From Chloroflexota bacterium (GTDB taxonomy: Bacteria; Chloroflexota; Anaerolineae; JAAYZQ01): a stretch of 64,000 nt of DNA. The DNA lies in the NCBI GenBank assembly GCA_018606645.1, contig JAGVRI010000015.1, positions 1 through 64,000 of the forward strand. Reading direction: 5' to 3'. The notes below the pieces were generated by a model, which was not told where the DNA came from, searched no databases, and worked only from the letters and a program-made list of their open reading frames with translations. The position numbers and the translations under genes were made by a program. Shown piece by piece: positions 53,628-63,640 of the stretch (positions are counted from its first letter, which is position 1; every line of letters starts with the position of its first letter).

Positions 53628-54308
53628 ATGTCCTTGATCGAACAAAAGGCCCGCGAACTCAGTCGCCCAATCCTGGAATCGATCGGGCAGGCGCTGGCCC
53701 GCTGGAACATTTCTCCCAATGCGGTGAGCTATCTGGGTCTGGTTCTGACCATCGGTGTAGCACTACTGGCGGCATGGGGTAAATTCCGGTGGAGTGGAGC
53801 GGTGTATATCGTGGCCGCCCTGTGCGATGCGTTGGATGGAGCGCTGGCTCGGGCAAGCGGCAAAGGGAGCCGATTTGGCGCGTTTCTCGATTCCACCCTC
53901 GACCGGCTAGAAGAATCGGTAGTTTTCCTGGGATTGATCGTCTACTATGCCCGGGCGGGCCGCCCGATCGAACCGCCGCTGATCCTGCTGGTCACCGTCG
54001 GCTCGCTCATGGTCAGCTACACTCGGGCGCGGGCTGAGGCGGTAGGAGTCACCTGCCGTGAAGGATTGATGACGCGCCCATTCCGCGTCGCGCTCATGAT
54101 CGCCGGCCTGACCCTGAATCAGGTACTTATCGCCCTGATCGTGCTGGCCGTTACCAGCCTCTTTACCACTATCCAGCGCATGGTCCACGTCTGGCAGATG
54201 ACGGGTGGGGAGAAAGGGGGCTGGGGCCCGGTCAAGGAGCCGTTCAGTCCCCCGGTTCCGCCCACTCCAGCCGCCTGGGGGAACCACGACCCGAAGGACG
54301 TCCCATGA
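53628..54308 (+). CDS. CDP-alcohol phosphatidyltransferase
   Basis: 226-residue membrane enzyme joining a CDP-activated lipid to an alcohol. The catalytic signature DALDGALARASGKGSRFG followed by AFLDSTLDR is complete (D-x2-D-G-x2-A-R-x8-G-x3-D-x3-D). Length and the neighbouring acyltransferase suggest a PgsA- or phosphatidylinositol-phosphate-synthase-type product. ATG 53628 follows GGAGGAAAG. The C-terminus (FSPPVPPTPAAWGN) is Pro-rich. It overlaps the antiporter gene by 4 bases. Confidence 0.88.
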   Translation: MSLIEQKARELSRPILESIGQALARWNISPNAVSYLGLVLTIGVALLAAWGKFRWSGAVYIVAALCDALDGALARASGKGSRFGAFLDSTLDRLEESVVFLGLIVYYARAGRPIEPPLILLVTVGSLMVSYTRARAEAVGVTCREGLMTRPFRVALMIAGLTLNQVLIALIVLAVTSLFTTIQRMVHVWQMTGGEKGGWGPVKEPFSPPVPPTPAAWGNHDPKDVP

Positions 54309-55381
54309 AAGCCTTGAACCTGTTGCTCATCTTTGGTGTGGTTGCGATCGTGGCCGAATTGCTCGGCTGGAGTCCGTTGATCGTGTTTGTGGCCTCGGGT
54401 CTGGCCATGATCCCCCTGGCCGGGCTGATGGGCGTCGCCACCGAGGTGTTGGCCATCTATACCGGCCCCCGGCTGGGCGGGCTGCTCAACGCCACGCTGG
54501 GAAACGCGGCCGAACTGATCATCACCATCATGGCCATCCGCGAGGGAGTGCAGAACCCGGCGATCAACCAGGCAATGCTGGAGCTAGTCCGGGCGTCGAT
54601 CACCGGCTCAGTGCTGGGCAACATCCTCCTCGTATTGGGGCTGAGCATCCTGGTTGGGGGATTGCGGCACGGCGTTCAGAAATTCGACCGGAGCCATGCC
54701 GGGCTCAGTTCCACCATGTTGATCTTGGCCGTCGCTGCCCTGGTCATCCCCTCCATTTTCAGCCACAGCATCGAACTGGTCAATCACGACGCGGTCGAGT
54801 ATTTGAGTCTGGGGGTGGCCGGGGTGATGATCGGCTTGTACGGTCTCAGCCTGGTCTCGCAACTGCGCCGGCCCGCCCCTGAAGCGGACAACCCCAGCGC
54901 CCACGAAGAATCACCTCCTTGGTCCCCGCTCACGGCCGGGCTCATCCTGGTCGTTGTCACCGTGGCGATTGTGGTCATGAGCGAGCTGTTGGTCGGCTCG
55001 ATCGAGCATGTGATCCGAAGAGTGGGGATCAGCGAGTTCTTTCTGGGGATCATTGTGGTGCCGCTGATCGGCAACATCGCTGAGCATCTGGTGGCAGTGC
55101 AGGTGGCAGCCAAGAACAAGATGGAATTGAGCCTGGCCGTATCGGTGGGGTCCAGCCTGCAGATCGCCCTGTTTGTGGCGCCGCTGCTGGTATTCATCAG
55201 CCTGGCGATGGGGAACCCGTTGACCTTGGTCTTTAACTCGTTCGAACTGATCGCCCTGATGGTGGCGGTGCTCATTGCCGGCCTGGTGTCGCTCGACGGC
55301 GAGTCCAACTGGCTGGAAGGGGCAATGCTGCTGGGGCTTTATCTGATCCTGGCGCTGGCGTTTTTCTGGTTGCCGATGTAG
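54305..55381 (+). CDS. Ca2+/H+ antiporter (CAX/ChaA family)
   Basis: 358 residues, about 11 helices. Two alpha-repeat motifs with catalytic Glu: [16 protein letters not shown] (about 66-81) and [17 protein letters not shown] (about 258-274). Exports calcium in exchange for protons. An acidic loop lies between the halves ([11 protein letters not shown]). Start overlaps the previous stop (ATGA). Confidence 0.93.
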   Translation: MKALNLLLIFGVVAIVAELLGWSPLIVFVASGLAMIPLAGLMGVATEVLAIYTGPRLGGLLNATLGNAAELIITIMAIREGVQNPAINQAMLELVRASITGSVLGNILLVLGLSILVGGLRHGVQKFDRSHAGLSSTMLILAVAALVIPSIFSHSIELVNHDAVEYLSLGVAGVMIGLYGLSLVSQLRRPAPEADNPSAHEESPPWSPLTAGLILVVVTVAIVVMSELLVGSIEHVIRRVGISEFFLGIIVVPLIGNIAEHLVAVQVAAKNKMELSLAVSVGSSLQIALFVAPLLVFISLAMGNPLTLVFNSFELIALMVAVLIAGLVSLDGESNWLEGAMLLGLYLILALAFFWLPM

Positions 55382-55460
55382 GTGAAGGACACTTGCCCCT
55401 GCTCTCAAGGGGCTATCCGTCTCCTCGCCAATCAGGGAGGCAGGAGCCATTTCTCAGGTC

Positions 55461-55501
55461 TTATGGGAGGTTACGTGGCCAAGCCGAGCAACCTCCCATA
55501 A
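55461..55501. terminator. Hairpin between convergent antiporter and asnS genes
   Basis: 12-bp stem TTATGGGAGGTT (55461-55472) with AACCTCCCATAA (55490-55501). Flanks are A/T-rich without a clean T run. Confidence 0.5.
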
Positions 55502-55518
55502 TAAGAAGAACTCTTTCC

Positions 55519-56865
55519 CTACGGATAGATCCGCCCCAGCAGGCGGGGGAAGGGGATCGTCTCGCGGATGTGGTTCAGCCCGCAAATCCACATCACCGTC
55601 CGTTCTACCCCTAGCCCGAACCCGCTGTGCGGTACCGATCCGAAGCGCCGCAGGTCCAGGTACCATTCGTACGCCTCGCGAGGGAGGCGGTGCCGCTCGA
55701 TCTGCGCTTCCAGAAACGCCAGGTCGCTGGAGCGCTCGCCTCCGCCGATAATCTCCCCATAGCCCTCCGGGGCCAGTAGATCGGAGGAGCGGCAGGTTTC
55801 GGGCCGATCCGGCTCCTGCGCCATGTAAAACGCCTTGGCGGCGGTGGGATAGTGGTGGACAAAGACCGGCTTCTCGAACTGTTCGGCCACGTAGGTTTCG
55901 TGCGGCGCGCCAAAATCGTCCCCCCAGGAGATCGGCGGCACCGGTTCATCGTTCGGGGGGACCACCGCGCCTGCCGCAGCCGCTTTGTTGATCATTGCGA
56001 CGGCCTCATCGTAATGGAGGCGGGGGAAGGGCGGCTCCACTTTTTCCAGACGGCTCACGTCCCGGCCGAGCAACTTGAGTTCGGCCGCCCGGGTCTGCAA
56101 GGTGGTCTGGACCAGGTAGCTAACAAATTGCTCCTGGATCTCCATGTTCTGCCACATATCCACATAGGCCGCCTCCGGTTCCACCATCCAGAACTCCTGG
56201 ATGTGCCGCCGGGTTTTGGATTTCTCGGCGCGGAAGGTCGGCCCGAAGCAATAGACCCGCCCGAAGGCCATGATCGTTGCCTCGTTGTACAACTGGCCAC
56301 TCTGGCTCAAATAGGCCGGGGTGCCGTGGTAGTTGGTCTCAAACAGGGTGGTCGTGCCCTCACACGCCGCCGGGGTCAGGATCGGGGTATCCATCAAGAT
56401 AAAGCCATGACTATCCAGCCAGTCGCGGATCGCTTTAATGATCGTGGCCCGCACCCGAAGCACCGCCCACTGGCGTGAAGAGCGGATCCATAGATGCCGA
56501 TGCTGCATCAAAAAGTCCACGCCATGTTCCTTGGGGGAGATGGGATATTCTTCGGTCACCAGTTGAACGACCTGGAGGTCGCCGACATCGATCTCATAGC
56601 CGCCCGGAATGCCAGGAGCGCGCTCATCGGCGCGGACCACGCCGGTGACGATCAACGACGATTCCTGGGTCAGGCGTTGGGCTATCTCGAATTGTTCTGG
56701 AGCGACGCTCTTTTTGAAGACAATGCACTGCACGATCCCGGTCCCATCGCGAACCTGGAGGAACTGGAGCTTGCCCTTGTCCGTTTTGGCATAGAGCCAG
56801 CCCTTGACGGTTACCTCGTGGCCCACATAATCAGCAATCCGCTCGATGTAGACATGTTCTGCCAT
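55519..56865 (-). CDS. asnS: Asparaginyl-tRNA synthetase
   Basis: 448-residue class II synthetase. OB-fold anticodon domain at the start ([26 protein letters not shown]), motif 2 with [26 protein letters not shown], and motif 3 [16 protein letters not shown]. Compared with AspS, the insert and length are those of AsnS. ATG 56865 is preceded by GGAGGGAG. Probably the last gene of the efflux operon, 47 bases after the TolB-like gene. Confidence 0.93.
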   Translation of the reverse strand: MAEHVYIERIADYVGHEVTVKGWLYAKTDKGKLQFLQVRDGTGIVQCIVFKKSVAPEQFEIAQRLTQESSLIVTGVVRADERAPGIPGGYEIDVGDLQVVQLVTEEYPISPKEHGVDFLMQHRHLWIRSSRQWAVLRVRATIIKAIRDWLDSHGFILMDTPILTPAACEGTTTLFETNYHGTPAYLSQSGQLYNEATIMAFGRVYCFGPTFRAEKSKTRRHIQEFWMVEPEAAYVDMWQNMEIQEQFVSYLVQTTLQTRAAELKLLGRDVSRLEKVEPPFPRLHYDEAVAMINKAAAAGAVVPPNDEPVPPISWGDDFGAPHETYVAEQFEKPVFVHHYPTAAKAFYMAQEPDRPETCRSSDLLAPEGYGEIIGGGERSSDLAFLEAQIERHRLPREAYEWYLDLRRFGSVPHSGFGLGVERTVMWICGLNHIRETIPFPRLLGRIYP

Positions 56866-56912
56866 TTCTCCCTCCGTCTTTCTCGGCTGCACTGATCCGC
56901 GCTCAAACGCCC

Positions 56913-58415
56913 TCATCGAGTCCAGGACAGGACCCGTTCACTGGCCCATTCATATCGGATATGGAGACGATCCAATTGGTCGCCAAACATGGGCCGCTGA
57001 TGGGAACCATCGGCGTCCATGACATAGACGCGCCACACGCCATCGCGGTCCGAGAGAAAGGCAATGTGCTTTCCATCGGGCGACCAGGTCGGGGCCACAT
57101 TGTTGGGTTGCCGGTCAGATTCGAGATCGGCTGCCGTCAGCGGTCTGCGTCCCGCACCGTCGGCTCTCATGATAAACAGGTCCCAGTGGTCATGCACCCG
57201 GCTCATATAGACGATCTGCCGCCCATCGGGTGAAAAACTGGGCGAGCTGTCCCAGGCGCTCCCGCCCTCAAAGCGCCCTTTCTCCATCCCGTCAAGGTCG
57301 ATCCAGGCCAGACCCCGATCCCCCGCATAGACGATCCGGTTTTCGGTGGGGCTCCAGGTCGGGGCGTGGACCGCTCGATCGTCCAGCGGCAGGCTCAACA
57401 GCTTGCCGCTCTCCAGATCGGCCACCCAGAGCTGACCCAGCGAGAAGGGCGGGATGGTAAAGCAGAACCCAAAGAAGCAGATCTCGATCGGCTCGCTCGA
57501 ACCATAATTGAGAGTAAACGCGAGCCGGGACCCATCGGGCGACCAGGCCACTTCCTTGAAACGGATGCCATCCACTACCCGCTGCTCATCGCTGCCGTCC
57601 GGGCGGATACGATAGACTCCCCAGGGCGTGCGCCATCGGGTAAAGGCGATCCAGGCCCCGTCCGGCGACCAGGCAGGGTCCAGGCCATCCGTCAGAAGGC
57701 GCAATCCGTGACCATCGGCCCGGATCAGGTACAGACTTCCACCGCTGCTTACCTGAAAGACCAGTCTCCCTTCCAGCGTAGACGGGGACGGAGGGGGGAC
57801 GGCCGGCGACTGGCGCTTTGCCGGCGCCGGGACCGGCTCTCCGAAGACCATCTCATCAATCCACCACAGGCCGCGCTCGTACACCAATCGGAGCATCAGG
57901 GTCTGCGTCGCTGCGCTGCCGGTCTCCGTTCCGGACCAGCGGAGCAGAGCCTCGGCTTCGTAGTTCGAACTGTCGATCCGTCTCGATTCTTGCAAGACTG
58001 CCTCGACCAGACGGGGATTCGATGCAGTGAACTGGGAAGACAAGGAATCGATATAGCGTTGACGGGCAGACTCGCTCCCGTACAGGGTCAAGGCCCCCTC
58101 AATGTCCCCTTTCACCAGGCGCTGCAGAAACCCTTCGACGGTGCGACGCACCAATGCATCGTCCAGGGAAACCGGGCGGCCAGACCCCGTCGGGCTCGGC
58201 GTGGCCGCCGGCGCAGGAGCGGCTGACTGGGGCGGGGCCACTGCCGTTCCCGCCGGACGGGAGGGCCGGGGCGAAGGAGTGGCCGTCGCTGCCAGCGGGA
58301 TGGCGGTTGCGGTGGGCAGGGGCAAATTCCCGGCACACGCCACCGTCACCAAGCCAAGCCCGACCAGGAGGAAAATCGCGATCCGTTTCCGCGTGGAGAA
58401 CGTCGTTCTATTCAT
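56913..58415 (-). CDS. TolB-like beta-propeller lipoprotein
   Basis: 500 residues, ATG 58415 overlapping the permease stop by 8 bases. Signal with lipobox ([11 protein letters not shown] at about 17-27) and a Thr/Pro/Ala-rich tether, then a helical domain (about 80-170, [20 protein letters not shown]) and a WD/TolB-type propeller of repeated W(S/T)PDG blades ([76 protein letters not shown]). Surface-bound, protein-binding role likely; not linked to a Tol-Pal system here. Confidence 0.85.
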   Translation of the reverse strand: MNRTTFSTRKRIAIFLLVGLGLVTVACAGNLPLPTATAIPLAATATPSPRPSRPAGTAVAPPQSAAPAPAATPSPTGSGRPVSLDDALVRRTVEGFLQRLVKGDIEGALTLYGSESARQRYIDSLSSQFTASNPRLVEAVLQESRRIDSSNYEAEALLRWSGTETGSAATQTLMLRLVYERGLWWIDEMVFGEPVPAPAKRQSPAVPPPSPSTLEGRLVFQVSSGGSLYLIRADGHGLRLLTDGLDPAWSPDGAWIAFTRWRTPWGVYRIRPDGSDEQRVVDGIRFKEVAWSPDGSRLAFTLNYGSSEPIEICFFGFCFTIPPFSLGQLWVADLESGKLLSLPLDDRAVHAPTWSPTENRIVYAGDRGLAWIDLDGMEKGRFEGGSAWDSSPSFSPDGRQIVYMSRVHDHWDLFIMRADGAGRRPLTAADLESDRQPNNVAPTWSPDGKHIAFLSDRDGVWRVYVMDADGSHQRPMFGDQLDRLHIRYEWASERVLSWTR

Positions 58416-59643
58416 AGCGCAATGCTTCAATCGGATTCAAAGCGGCGGCGCGATTGGCGGGATAGAAACCAAAGAACAACCCGACTGCCGCCGAAAAGCC
58501 GGTCGCCAGCAAAATGATGTCCCACGTCACCACCGGCGTGAGACGTTCCACCAGGGCGGCGATCACCCGCGAACCGACAAAGCCCAGGCCCATGCCCAGA
58601 AAGCCGCCGATGAGGGATAGGACCATCGCCTCCACCAGGAACTGGATGCGGATGTCCCTCCGTTTCGCCCCCACTGCCTTGCGGATGCCGATCTCCCGCG
58701 TGCGTTCGGTGACCGACACCAGCATAATGTTCATGATGCCGATGCCCCCCACCAGCAGGGAAATGGCGGCAATGGCGCCCAGAAAGATGGTGAGAGCGCC
58801 GGTAATGTCCCCAAAAATCGCGACTACATCCGCCTGTTTGATGATAGTAAAGTCATCCTCATCCCGAAACGCGATCTTGTGGCGCTGGCGCAGCACCTCG
58901 GCGATCTGGTCCGCTGCCTGATCCATCAACGATTCGTCGGCCACCTGGACATAGATCGTCGACAGAAGAGGGTCTCCCTGCCGGCTGCGCCACCAGGGAT
59001 AAAGTCGGCTCTGCGCCGTGGTCAGCGGGACGTAGATCATATTGTCGGCGCTGCCGAAAGCCGACCCGCCTTGCTCCTCTAACACGCCGATGACGCGGAA
59101 AGGGACGCGGTTGATCTTGATCGTCTGGCCGATGGCATAGGCCCCCTCATCAAACAACTTTTTGTAAGCTTCGCTGCCCAATACGGCCACCCGCGAGTTC
59201 GCATTCAGATCGGCTTCCGAGATAAAGACCCCTTCCGCGATCTTTTTGTTGCGCATCGTCTGAAAGACCGGCGTGACTCCTGCAATGTCGGTGCGGATGT
59301 TGCGCTTGCCGGCGACCACGGTGGCCCTGGCCGAGACCTCAGGCGCCACGCCGACCACATCGGGCACCACGAACGGATCGGCCAACGCCTGGTAATCGCC
59401 CATGGTCAACTCCCCCCGCTCGATTTCCGACCCGCCCTCGAACGACCCGGGGAAGACAAACAGCAGATTGGAGCCGAGTCCCTGGAACGACTCTTCGACC
59501 AGCTTCTCGAATCCCCGACCGGCCGACATCAGGGTGATCACCGCGCCGACACCGATGATGATGCCCAACATGGTCAGCACGGCTCGTAATTTGTTGGCCA
59601 GCAAAGCCCGCAACGCAATCCGGATACTTTCAGCCAAGCTCAT
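58408..59643 (-). CDS. MacB-like ABC transporter permease (FtsX/MacB_PCD type)
   Basis: 411 residues, four helices: one near the start (LRAVLTMLGIIIGVGAVITLMSAG), and three near the end (ISLLVGGIGIMNIMLVSVTERTREIGIRKAVGAKRRDI, SLIGGFLGMGLGFVGS, IILLATGFSAAVGLFFGFYPA), with a large extracytoplasmic domain between (about 45-280). With the ATPase and adaptor genes it forms a tripartite-like efflux or lipoprotein-moving system. The stop overlaps the propeller lipoprotein gene, suggesting a joint function. Confidence 0.93.
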   Translation of the reverse strand: MSLAESIRIALRALLANKLRAVLTMLGIIIGVGAVITLMSAGRGFEKLVEESFQGLGSNLLFVFPGSFEGGSEIERGELTMGDYQALADPFVVPDVVGVAPEVSARATVVAGKRNIRTDIAGVTPVFQTMRNKKIAEGVFISEADLNANSRVAVLGSEAYKKLFDEGAYAIGQTIKINRVPFRVIGVLEEQGGSAFGSADNMIYVPLTTAQSRLYPWWRSRQGDPLLSTIYVQVADESLMDQAADQIAEVLRQRHKIAFRDEDDFTIIKQADVVAIFGDITGALTIFLGAIAAISLLVGGIGIMNIMLVSVTERTREIGIRKAVGAKRRDIRIQFLVEAMVLSLIGGFLGMGLGFVGSRVIAALVERLTPVVTWDIILLATGFSAAVGLFFGFYPANRAAALNPIEALRYE

Positions 59644-59649
59644 GCGACT

Positions 59650-60339
59650 CTATACCACCTCATCGCTTTCGATCAGACCATCGCGGATGCGGACGATCCG
59701 CCGCGTCTGAGCGGCAATATCCGGATCATGGGTGACAAAGACTACGGTAATCCCCCGCTCCTGGTTGAGTTGGCGGAAGATGTGGATAATCTCCTCGCCG
59801 GAGCGGGTATCCAGGTTGCCGGTTGGCTCATCGGCCAGGATGATGGCCGGCTCGGTCACCAGCGCCCGCGCGATCGCCACTCGCTGCTGCTGGCCGCCCG
59901 AGAGTTCACTGGGGCGATGGAACAACCGATCGCCCAGGCCCACCGCCTCCAGAGCGGCCTTGGCTCGGGCACGCCGGTCACGGGGTCGAACGCCGCCATA
60001 AATCAGCGGCAGGGTGACGTTCTGGAGAGCATTGGTCCGGGGCAAGAGGTTGAAGGTCTGAAAGACAAAGCCGATCCTGCGATTACGAATTTCGGCCAGC
60101 TTGTTGTCGTTCAACTGGCTCACATCGGTGCCGTCCAGCCAGTAACGTCCCGAGGTTGGCTGGTCCAGGCAGCCCACAATGTTCATCAGGGTGGACTTGC
60201 CCGAACCAGAGGGCCCCATAATGGCCATGAACTCGCCCTCGTGGATCTCTAACGTCACCCCGCACAAAGCCTGGACCTGGACATCGCCCATTTGATAAAC
60301 TTTGGTAATATCCTGAAGCTTAATCAACGGCTCACGCAT
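59650..60339 (-). CDS. MacB/LolD-type ABC transporter ATPase
   Basis: 229 residues. Walker [10 protein letters not shown] (about 39-47), signature [15 protein letters not shown], Walker [14 protein letters not shown], and switch His [10 protein letters not shown]. Fits the MacB/LolD/FtsE class of about 230 residues. Drives the permease encoded 6 bases downstream. Confidence 0.95.
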   Translation of the reverse strand: MREPLIKLQDITKVYQMGDVQVQALCGVTLEIHEGEFMAIMGPSGSGKSTLMNIVGCLDQPTSGRYWLDGTDVSQLNDNKLAEIRNRRIGFVFQTFNLLPRTNALQNVTLPLIYGGVRPRDRRARAKAALEAVGLGDRLFHRPSELSGGQQQRVAIARALVTEPAIILADEPTGNLDTRSGEEIIHIFRQLNQERGITVVFVTHDPDIAAQTRRIVRIRDGLIESDEVV

Positions 60340-60433
60340 ATCTCAACCCGTTGACCGGTGGGATCGGTCGTCCGGCTGCTGGTTTCGGCTCCTTCCCCCG
60401 CAGTGTCCAGGGCGCGGTTTCCGCCCGGAACTG

Positions 60434-61816
60434 CTACGGACCCCCCATCTGGAACGCTTGACGGAGTTGCTCGCGGCTGGACTGTTTGATCAGGACCACC
60501 ACGTCGCCCTGGACCAGGCCGGCCAGTACCTCGCTAAAGGCTTCATCCCGCAACCCGATCTGGATCTCGACCGGCTGAACCTGGCCGTTGGTCAGCCTGT
60601 CCACAAAGGTCTGGCCGGTGGTCCGATCCACCCGAATGAAGCGATTCGGGACCAGAAGCACCCCCTCGTGTTCCTCGGTGACAATCTCCACGTTGGCCGT
60701 CATCCCGACCCGCAAGGGAAGATCGCTTGGAGCCAACTGAATGGTTACTTTGTAGGTCACTACGCCGGTGTCAACCTGAGCGGTGTAGGCGATCTGATCC
60801 ACCCAGCCTACCAAGGACTCGCCCGGCAGGGCGTCGAGGGTGACCGTCACCGGCTGGCCCTCGGCGATGCGACCGATATCAATCTCATCCACACTAACCT
60901 CGAGGTGGTACCGGGACAGGTCGGTCAGGATAAACGCGGGTTGACCGCCGGTCAATTCCCCTTCCTTGATCCCCGCCAGGGTAATGACGCCATCATGCGG
61001 GGCCAGCAAGGAAGCCCCTTCTAACTGACGCCGCGCCTGGTCGAGGGAGATTTGGGCCTGTTCCACCTGGAGCTGGGCCAGGAGCAGGTCCTCGTCGGTG
61101 GGTCCCGCCTGCAGTCGGGCCAGCGCCGCTTCGGCCTGGGCGACCGCCGAGCGGGCGGATGCGATCTCGGCCGCGGATGGTTTCCGCGTAGCCAGCTCAA
61201 AATTGGCCTTGGCCACTTCATAGGCATTGGTCGCCTGCTCCAGTTGCAGAGCCTGGGGAAGCATTCCAACATCCGGTCGATCGGCGACCTGAGCGTAAGC
61301 CTGTCGCGCCTGTTTGAGGGTCGCTTCTGCCTGGTCCAGACCGGCGCGGGCGACGCGCAGTTCCTCGGCGGTGGGACCGGCCAGGAGCTTTTCATAGGCA
61401 GCCCGGGCACTGTCTAGAGCAGCCTGGGCGGCGGCCAGTTCGTAAGCAGCGGGCTCACGCTGGATCCGGAGTAACTGGGCTTGAGCGGTGGCCAGGGCCA
61501 ACTCTGCCTGGGCGACGGCATACTCCAGATCGGTCGTCTCCAGGCGGGCCAACACATCCCCGGCCCGGACCGCTTGCCCTTCCACGACCAGGACCTCAGC
61601 GACACGCCCCGGACTCTTGAAGCTCAGGGTAGTCTGTCTCTCAGGCAAGATGGTTCCGGTGGCATTGACCAACGCTTTTAAGGTTCCCACCGTCACCTGA
61701 TATTCTTCTCGTTCTGGTTGCAGTTCCTTCGCCTGGACCCAGTAATTCCGATAGATCCACCCTCCAGCCACCACCAGAACGACGACAACGCTCAAGATGA
61801 TCAGGAGCCTTTTCAT
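60434..61816 (-). CDS. HlyD/MacA-like membrane fusion (adaptor) protein
   Basis: 460 residues from ATG 61816 (GGGAGAG upstream). One N-terminal helix (LLIILSVVVVLVVAGGWIY), two biotinyl-lipoyl half domains (FKSPGRVAEVLVVEGQAVRAGDVLARLE; SLLAPHDGVITLAGIKEGEL), and a long alpha-hairpin (about 100-265) of repeated AEAAL-rich heptads with three near-identical modules (AGPTAEELRVARAGLDQAEATL, RKPSAAEIASARSAVAQAEAAL, AGPTDEDLLLAQLQVEQAQ). C-terminal beta-barrel and MP domains follow. Adaptor of the ABC efflux system downstream. Confidence 0.93.
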   Translation of the reverse strand: MKRLLIILSVVVVLVVAGGWIYRNYWVQAKELQPEREEYQVTVGTLKALVNATGTILPERQTTLSFKSPGRVAEVLVVEGQAVRAGDVLARLETTDLEYAVAQAELALATAQAQLLRIQREPAAYELAAAQAALDSARAAYEKLLAGPTAEELRVARAGLDQAEATLKQARQAYAQVADRPDVGMLPQALQLEQATNAYEVAKANFELATRKPSAAEIASARSAVAQAEAALARLQAGPTDEDLLLAQLQVEQAQISLDQARRQLEGASLLAPHDGVITLAGIKEGELTGGQPAFILTDLSRYHLEVSVDEIDIGRIAEGQPVTVTLDALPGESLVGWVDQIAYTAQVDTGVVTYKVTIQLAPSDLPLRVGMTANVEIVTEEHEGVLLVPNRFIRVDRTTGQTFVDRLTNGQVQPVEIQIGLRDEAFSEVLAGLVQGDVVVLIKQSSREQLRQAFQMGGP

Positions 61817-61963
61817 CCACGTCTCTCCCGCTTCCAACCTAGCTCATGGCAACTCTCTGGAGCTTGATCCCTCAGGAAATGGGATGGCCCCATACGATAA
61901 AACAGGCCCCGGTTTCGATAACCGGCGCCGGTTTCAAGAACACCGGAACATCAATTCGAGCTC
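61817..61963. other. Intergenic leader of the efflux operon
   Basis: Part of the 371-nt gap to rpsA. It holds a GC-rich inverted repeat (ACCGGCGCCGGT at 61921-61932, self-complementary) and the leader downstream of the leftward promoter. No coding potential seen. Confidence 0.45.
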
Positions 61964-61992
61964 AATCTATCACAAGGACCGTTCTTTGTCAA
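61964..61992 (-). promoter_or_regulatory. Promoter of the efflux operon
   Basis: Minus strand: TTGACA (complement of 61987-61992), 17-nt spacer, TAGATT (complement of 61964-61969). Leader of about 140 nt to the adaptor gene. Confidence 0.65.
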
Positions 61993-62074
61993 GAATTTGC
62001 GTTCGTTCAGGAAAGGCAAGCAACATGGCCGCCCATCATGAAAATACGATCATCCTACCTGTGCTTGAGCCTTC

Positions 62075-62103
62075 TTGCCTTTTGCGGAAAAAGGCGGTAT
62101 AAT
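62075..62103 (+). promoter_or_regulatory. Promoter of rpsA
   Basis: TTGCCT (62075-62080), 17-nt spacer, TATAAT (62098-62103). Start about 62110. Confidence 0.75.
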
Positions 62104-62187
62104 AAAGACGGGACGGAAGCACCGCCGTAGCTGATTGGGGTTTCTTTCGTGCACCAGAAATCATTTGTAGGGGAGAGTCCATCATTC

Positions 62188-63411
62188 ATGGAGGAGAAGC
62201 AAATTCCTGAGGCAGGACCCGTGAAAGGAGGGGACGTCGAGCAAGAGAGCCGAGAGCACCCGATGAGCGCGTTGATGGAAGAAGCGCTTACCTTCCGAAA
62301 GTTGAAGCCCGGCGACATCGTGGACGGCGAGATTGTCAAAGTCAGTCCGACCGAGGTCCTGGTGGATGTCGGGGCCAAATCGGAAGGGGTGATCCCGGAG
62401 AAGGAACTGGAGCGTCTGGGACGCGAAGGATTGGAGAGGCTGCGGGTCGGCCAGGTCATCCCGGTGTATGTCGTTAGGCCCGAAGAACGGGATGGAAACA
62501 TTATCTTGTCGCTCCGCAAGGCCGAAGAGGAGATCGACTGGCGAGAGGCCCAGGCCCGTTTTGAGTCGGGGGAGAGTTTTGAGACCCAGGTCATGGGCTT
62601 TAACAAAGGAGGGGTGATCGTGCGGCTGGGCAAGCTGCGGGGATTTGTCCCGGCCTCCCAACTTGCGCCGGAGCACCGGGGGAGCGATCACCAACAGCCC
62701 GAAGAACGCTGGGCGCGGCTGGTTGGGATGCCGATCTATGTCAAGATCATCGAGCTCAACCGCAAGCGCAAGCGTCTCATTCTGTCCGAACGAGCCGCCT
62801 CTCGTCAGGTGCGAGAAGTGCAAAAAGACAAACTCCTGGCGGACCTGCGCGAAGGAGAAGTGCGACGCGGCAAGGTGACCAGCCTGACCGATTTCGGAGC
62901 CTTTGTCGATCTGGGAGGGGCTGATGGACTCATCCACCTTTCCGAGATATCCTGGAACCGGTCCGCCAAGCCGCAGGATGTGGTCAAGGTCGGGCAGGAA
63001 GTGGATGTCTATGTCCTGAGCGTAGACCGGGAAAAGAAGCGGATCGCGCTCAGCCTCAAGCGCCTGGAGCCAGAACCGTGGACGACGATCGAGCAGCGCT
63101 ACCGAATCGGTCAACTGGTAGAGGGGACGATCACCCGGCTGGCGAACTTTGGAGCATTTGCTCGGGTTGACGATGAAATCGAGGGACTGATCCACATCTC
63201 CGAACTCAGCGACGGCCGGATCAGTCACCCCAAAGAGGTCGTTCGGGTCGGTGAGACCTATACCATGCGTATCATCGACCTGGACCCAGATCGGCGACGG
63301 ATGGGATTGAGCATCAAGAAGGTCGCCGATCCTCGATACGAGGAGTTGGATTGGCGTACTGCGCTGGCAGAGGCAGACGAACTCGAAAATGTTGAGGTCG
63401 AGGAGGAGTAG
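62188..63411 (+). CDS. rpsA: 30S ribosomal protein S1 (four S1 domains)
   Basis: 407 residues from ATG 62188 (an in-frame GTG at 62149 is also possible). Four S1 OB-fold repeats: KPGDIVDGEIVKVSPTEVLVDVG (about 40-110), ESFETQVMGFNKGGVIVRLG (about 128-205), REGEVRRGKVTSLTDFGAFVDLG (about 218-288) and IGQLVEGTITRLANFGAFARVDD (about 304-375). A four-domain S1 is typical outside Proteobacteria. Delivers mRNA to the 30S subunit. Acidic tail ENVEVEEE. Confidence 0.95.
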   Translation: MEEKQIPEAGPVKGGDVEQESREHPMSALMEEALTFRKLKPGDIVDGEIVKVSPTEVLVDVGAKSEGVIPEKELERLGREGLERLRVGQVIPVYVVRPEERDGNIILSLRKAEEEIDWREAQARFESGESFETQVMGFNKGGVIVRLGKLRGFVPASQLAPEHRGSDHQQPEERWARLVGMPIYVKIIELNRKRKRLILSERAASRQVREVQKDKLLADLREGEVRRGKVTSLTDFGAFVDLGGADGLIHLSEISWNRSAKPQDVVKVGQEVDVYVLSVDREKKRIALSLKRLEPEPWTTIEQRYRIGQLVEGTITRLANFGAFARVDDEIEGLIHISELSDGRISHPKEVVRVGETYTMRIIDLDPDRRRMGLSIKKVADPRYEELDWRTALAEADELENVEVEEE

Positions 63412-63518
63412 TTCGAGAATCGGAGTTTCTCACAGGAGAGGCTGTCCAGTCTGGGGTTTTCGGCATCGAACTGGCTGGGAGCGAGTCCCAGATGCCAGGC
63501 TCGGCAACAGAATGAATA

Positions 63519-63551
63519 GGGGCTCGCCCTGGCGGGAGGTAGCCCCTTTCT
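63519..63551 (+). terminator. Terminator of rpsA
   Basis: GGGGCT (63519-63524) with AGCCCC (63541-63546), an inner CGC/GCG pair, then TTTCTT. It ends the rpsA transcript before clpC. Confidence 0.6.
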
Positions 63552-63640
63552 TGTGTAACACGGCTTACCCACTTCTGGTTGGGGTTGGGGTATAATCAAG
63601 TTGAAGGAGTTACGTTCAATACCGGTGAAAGGACACGACC

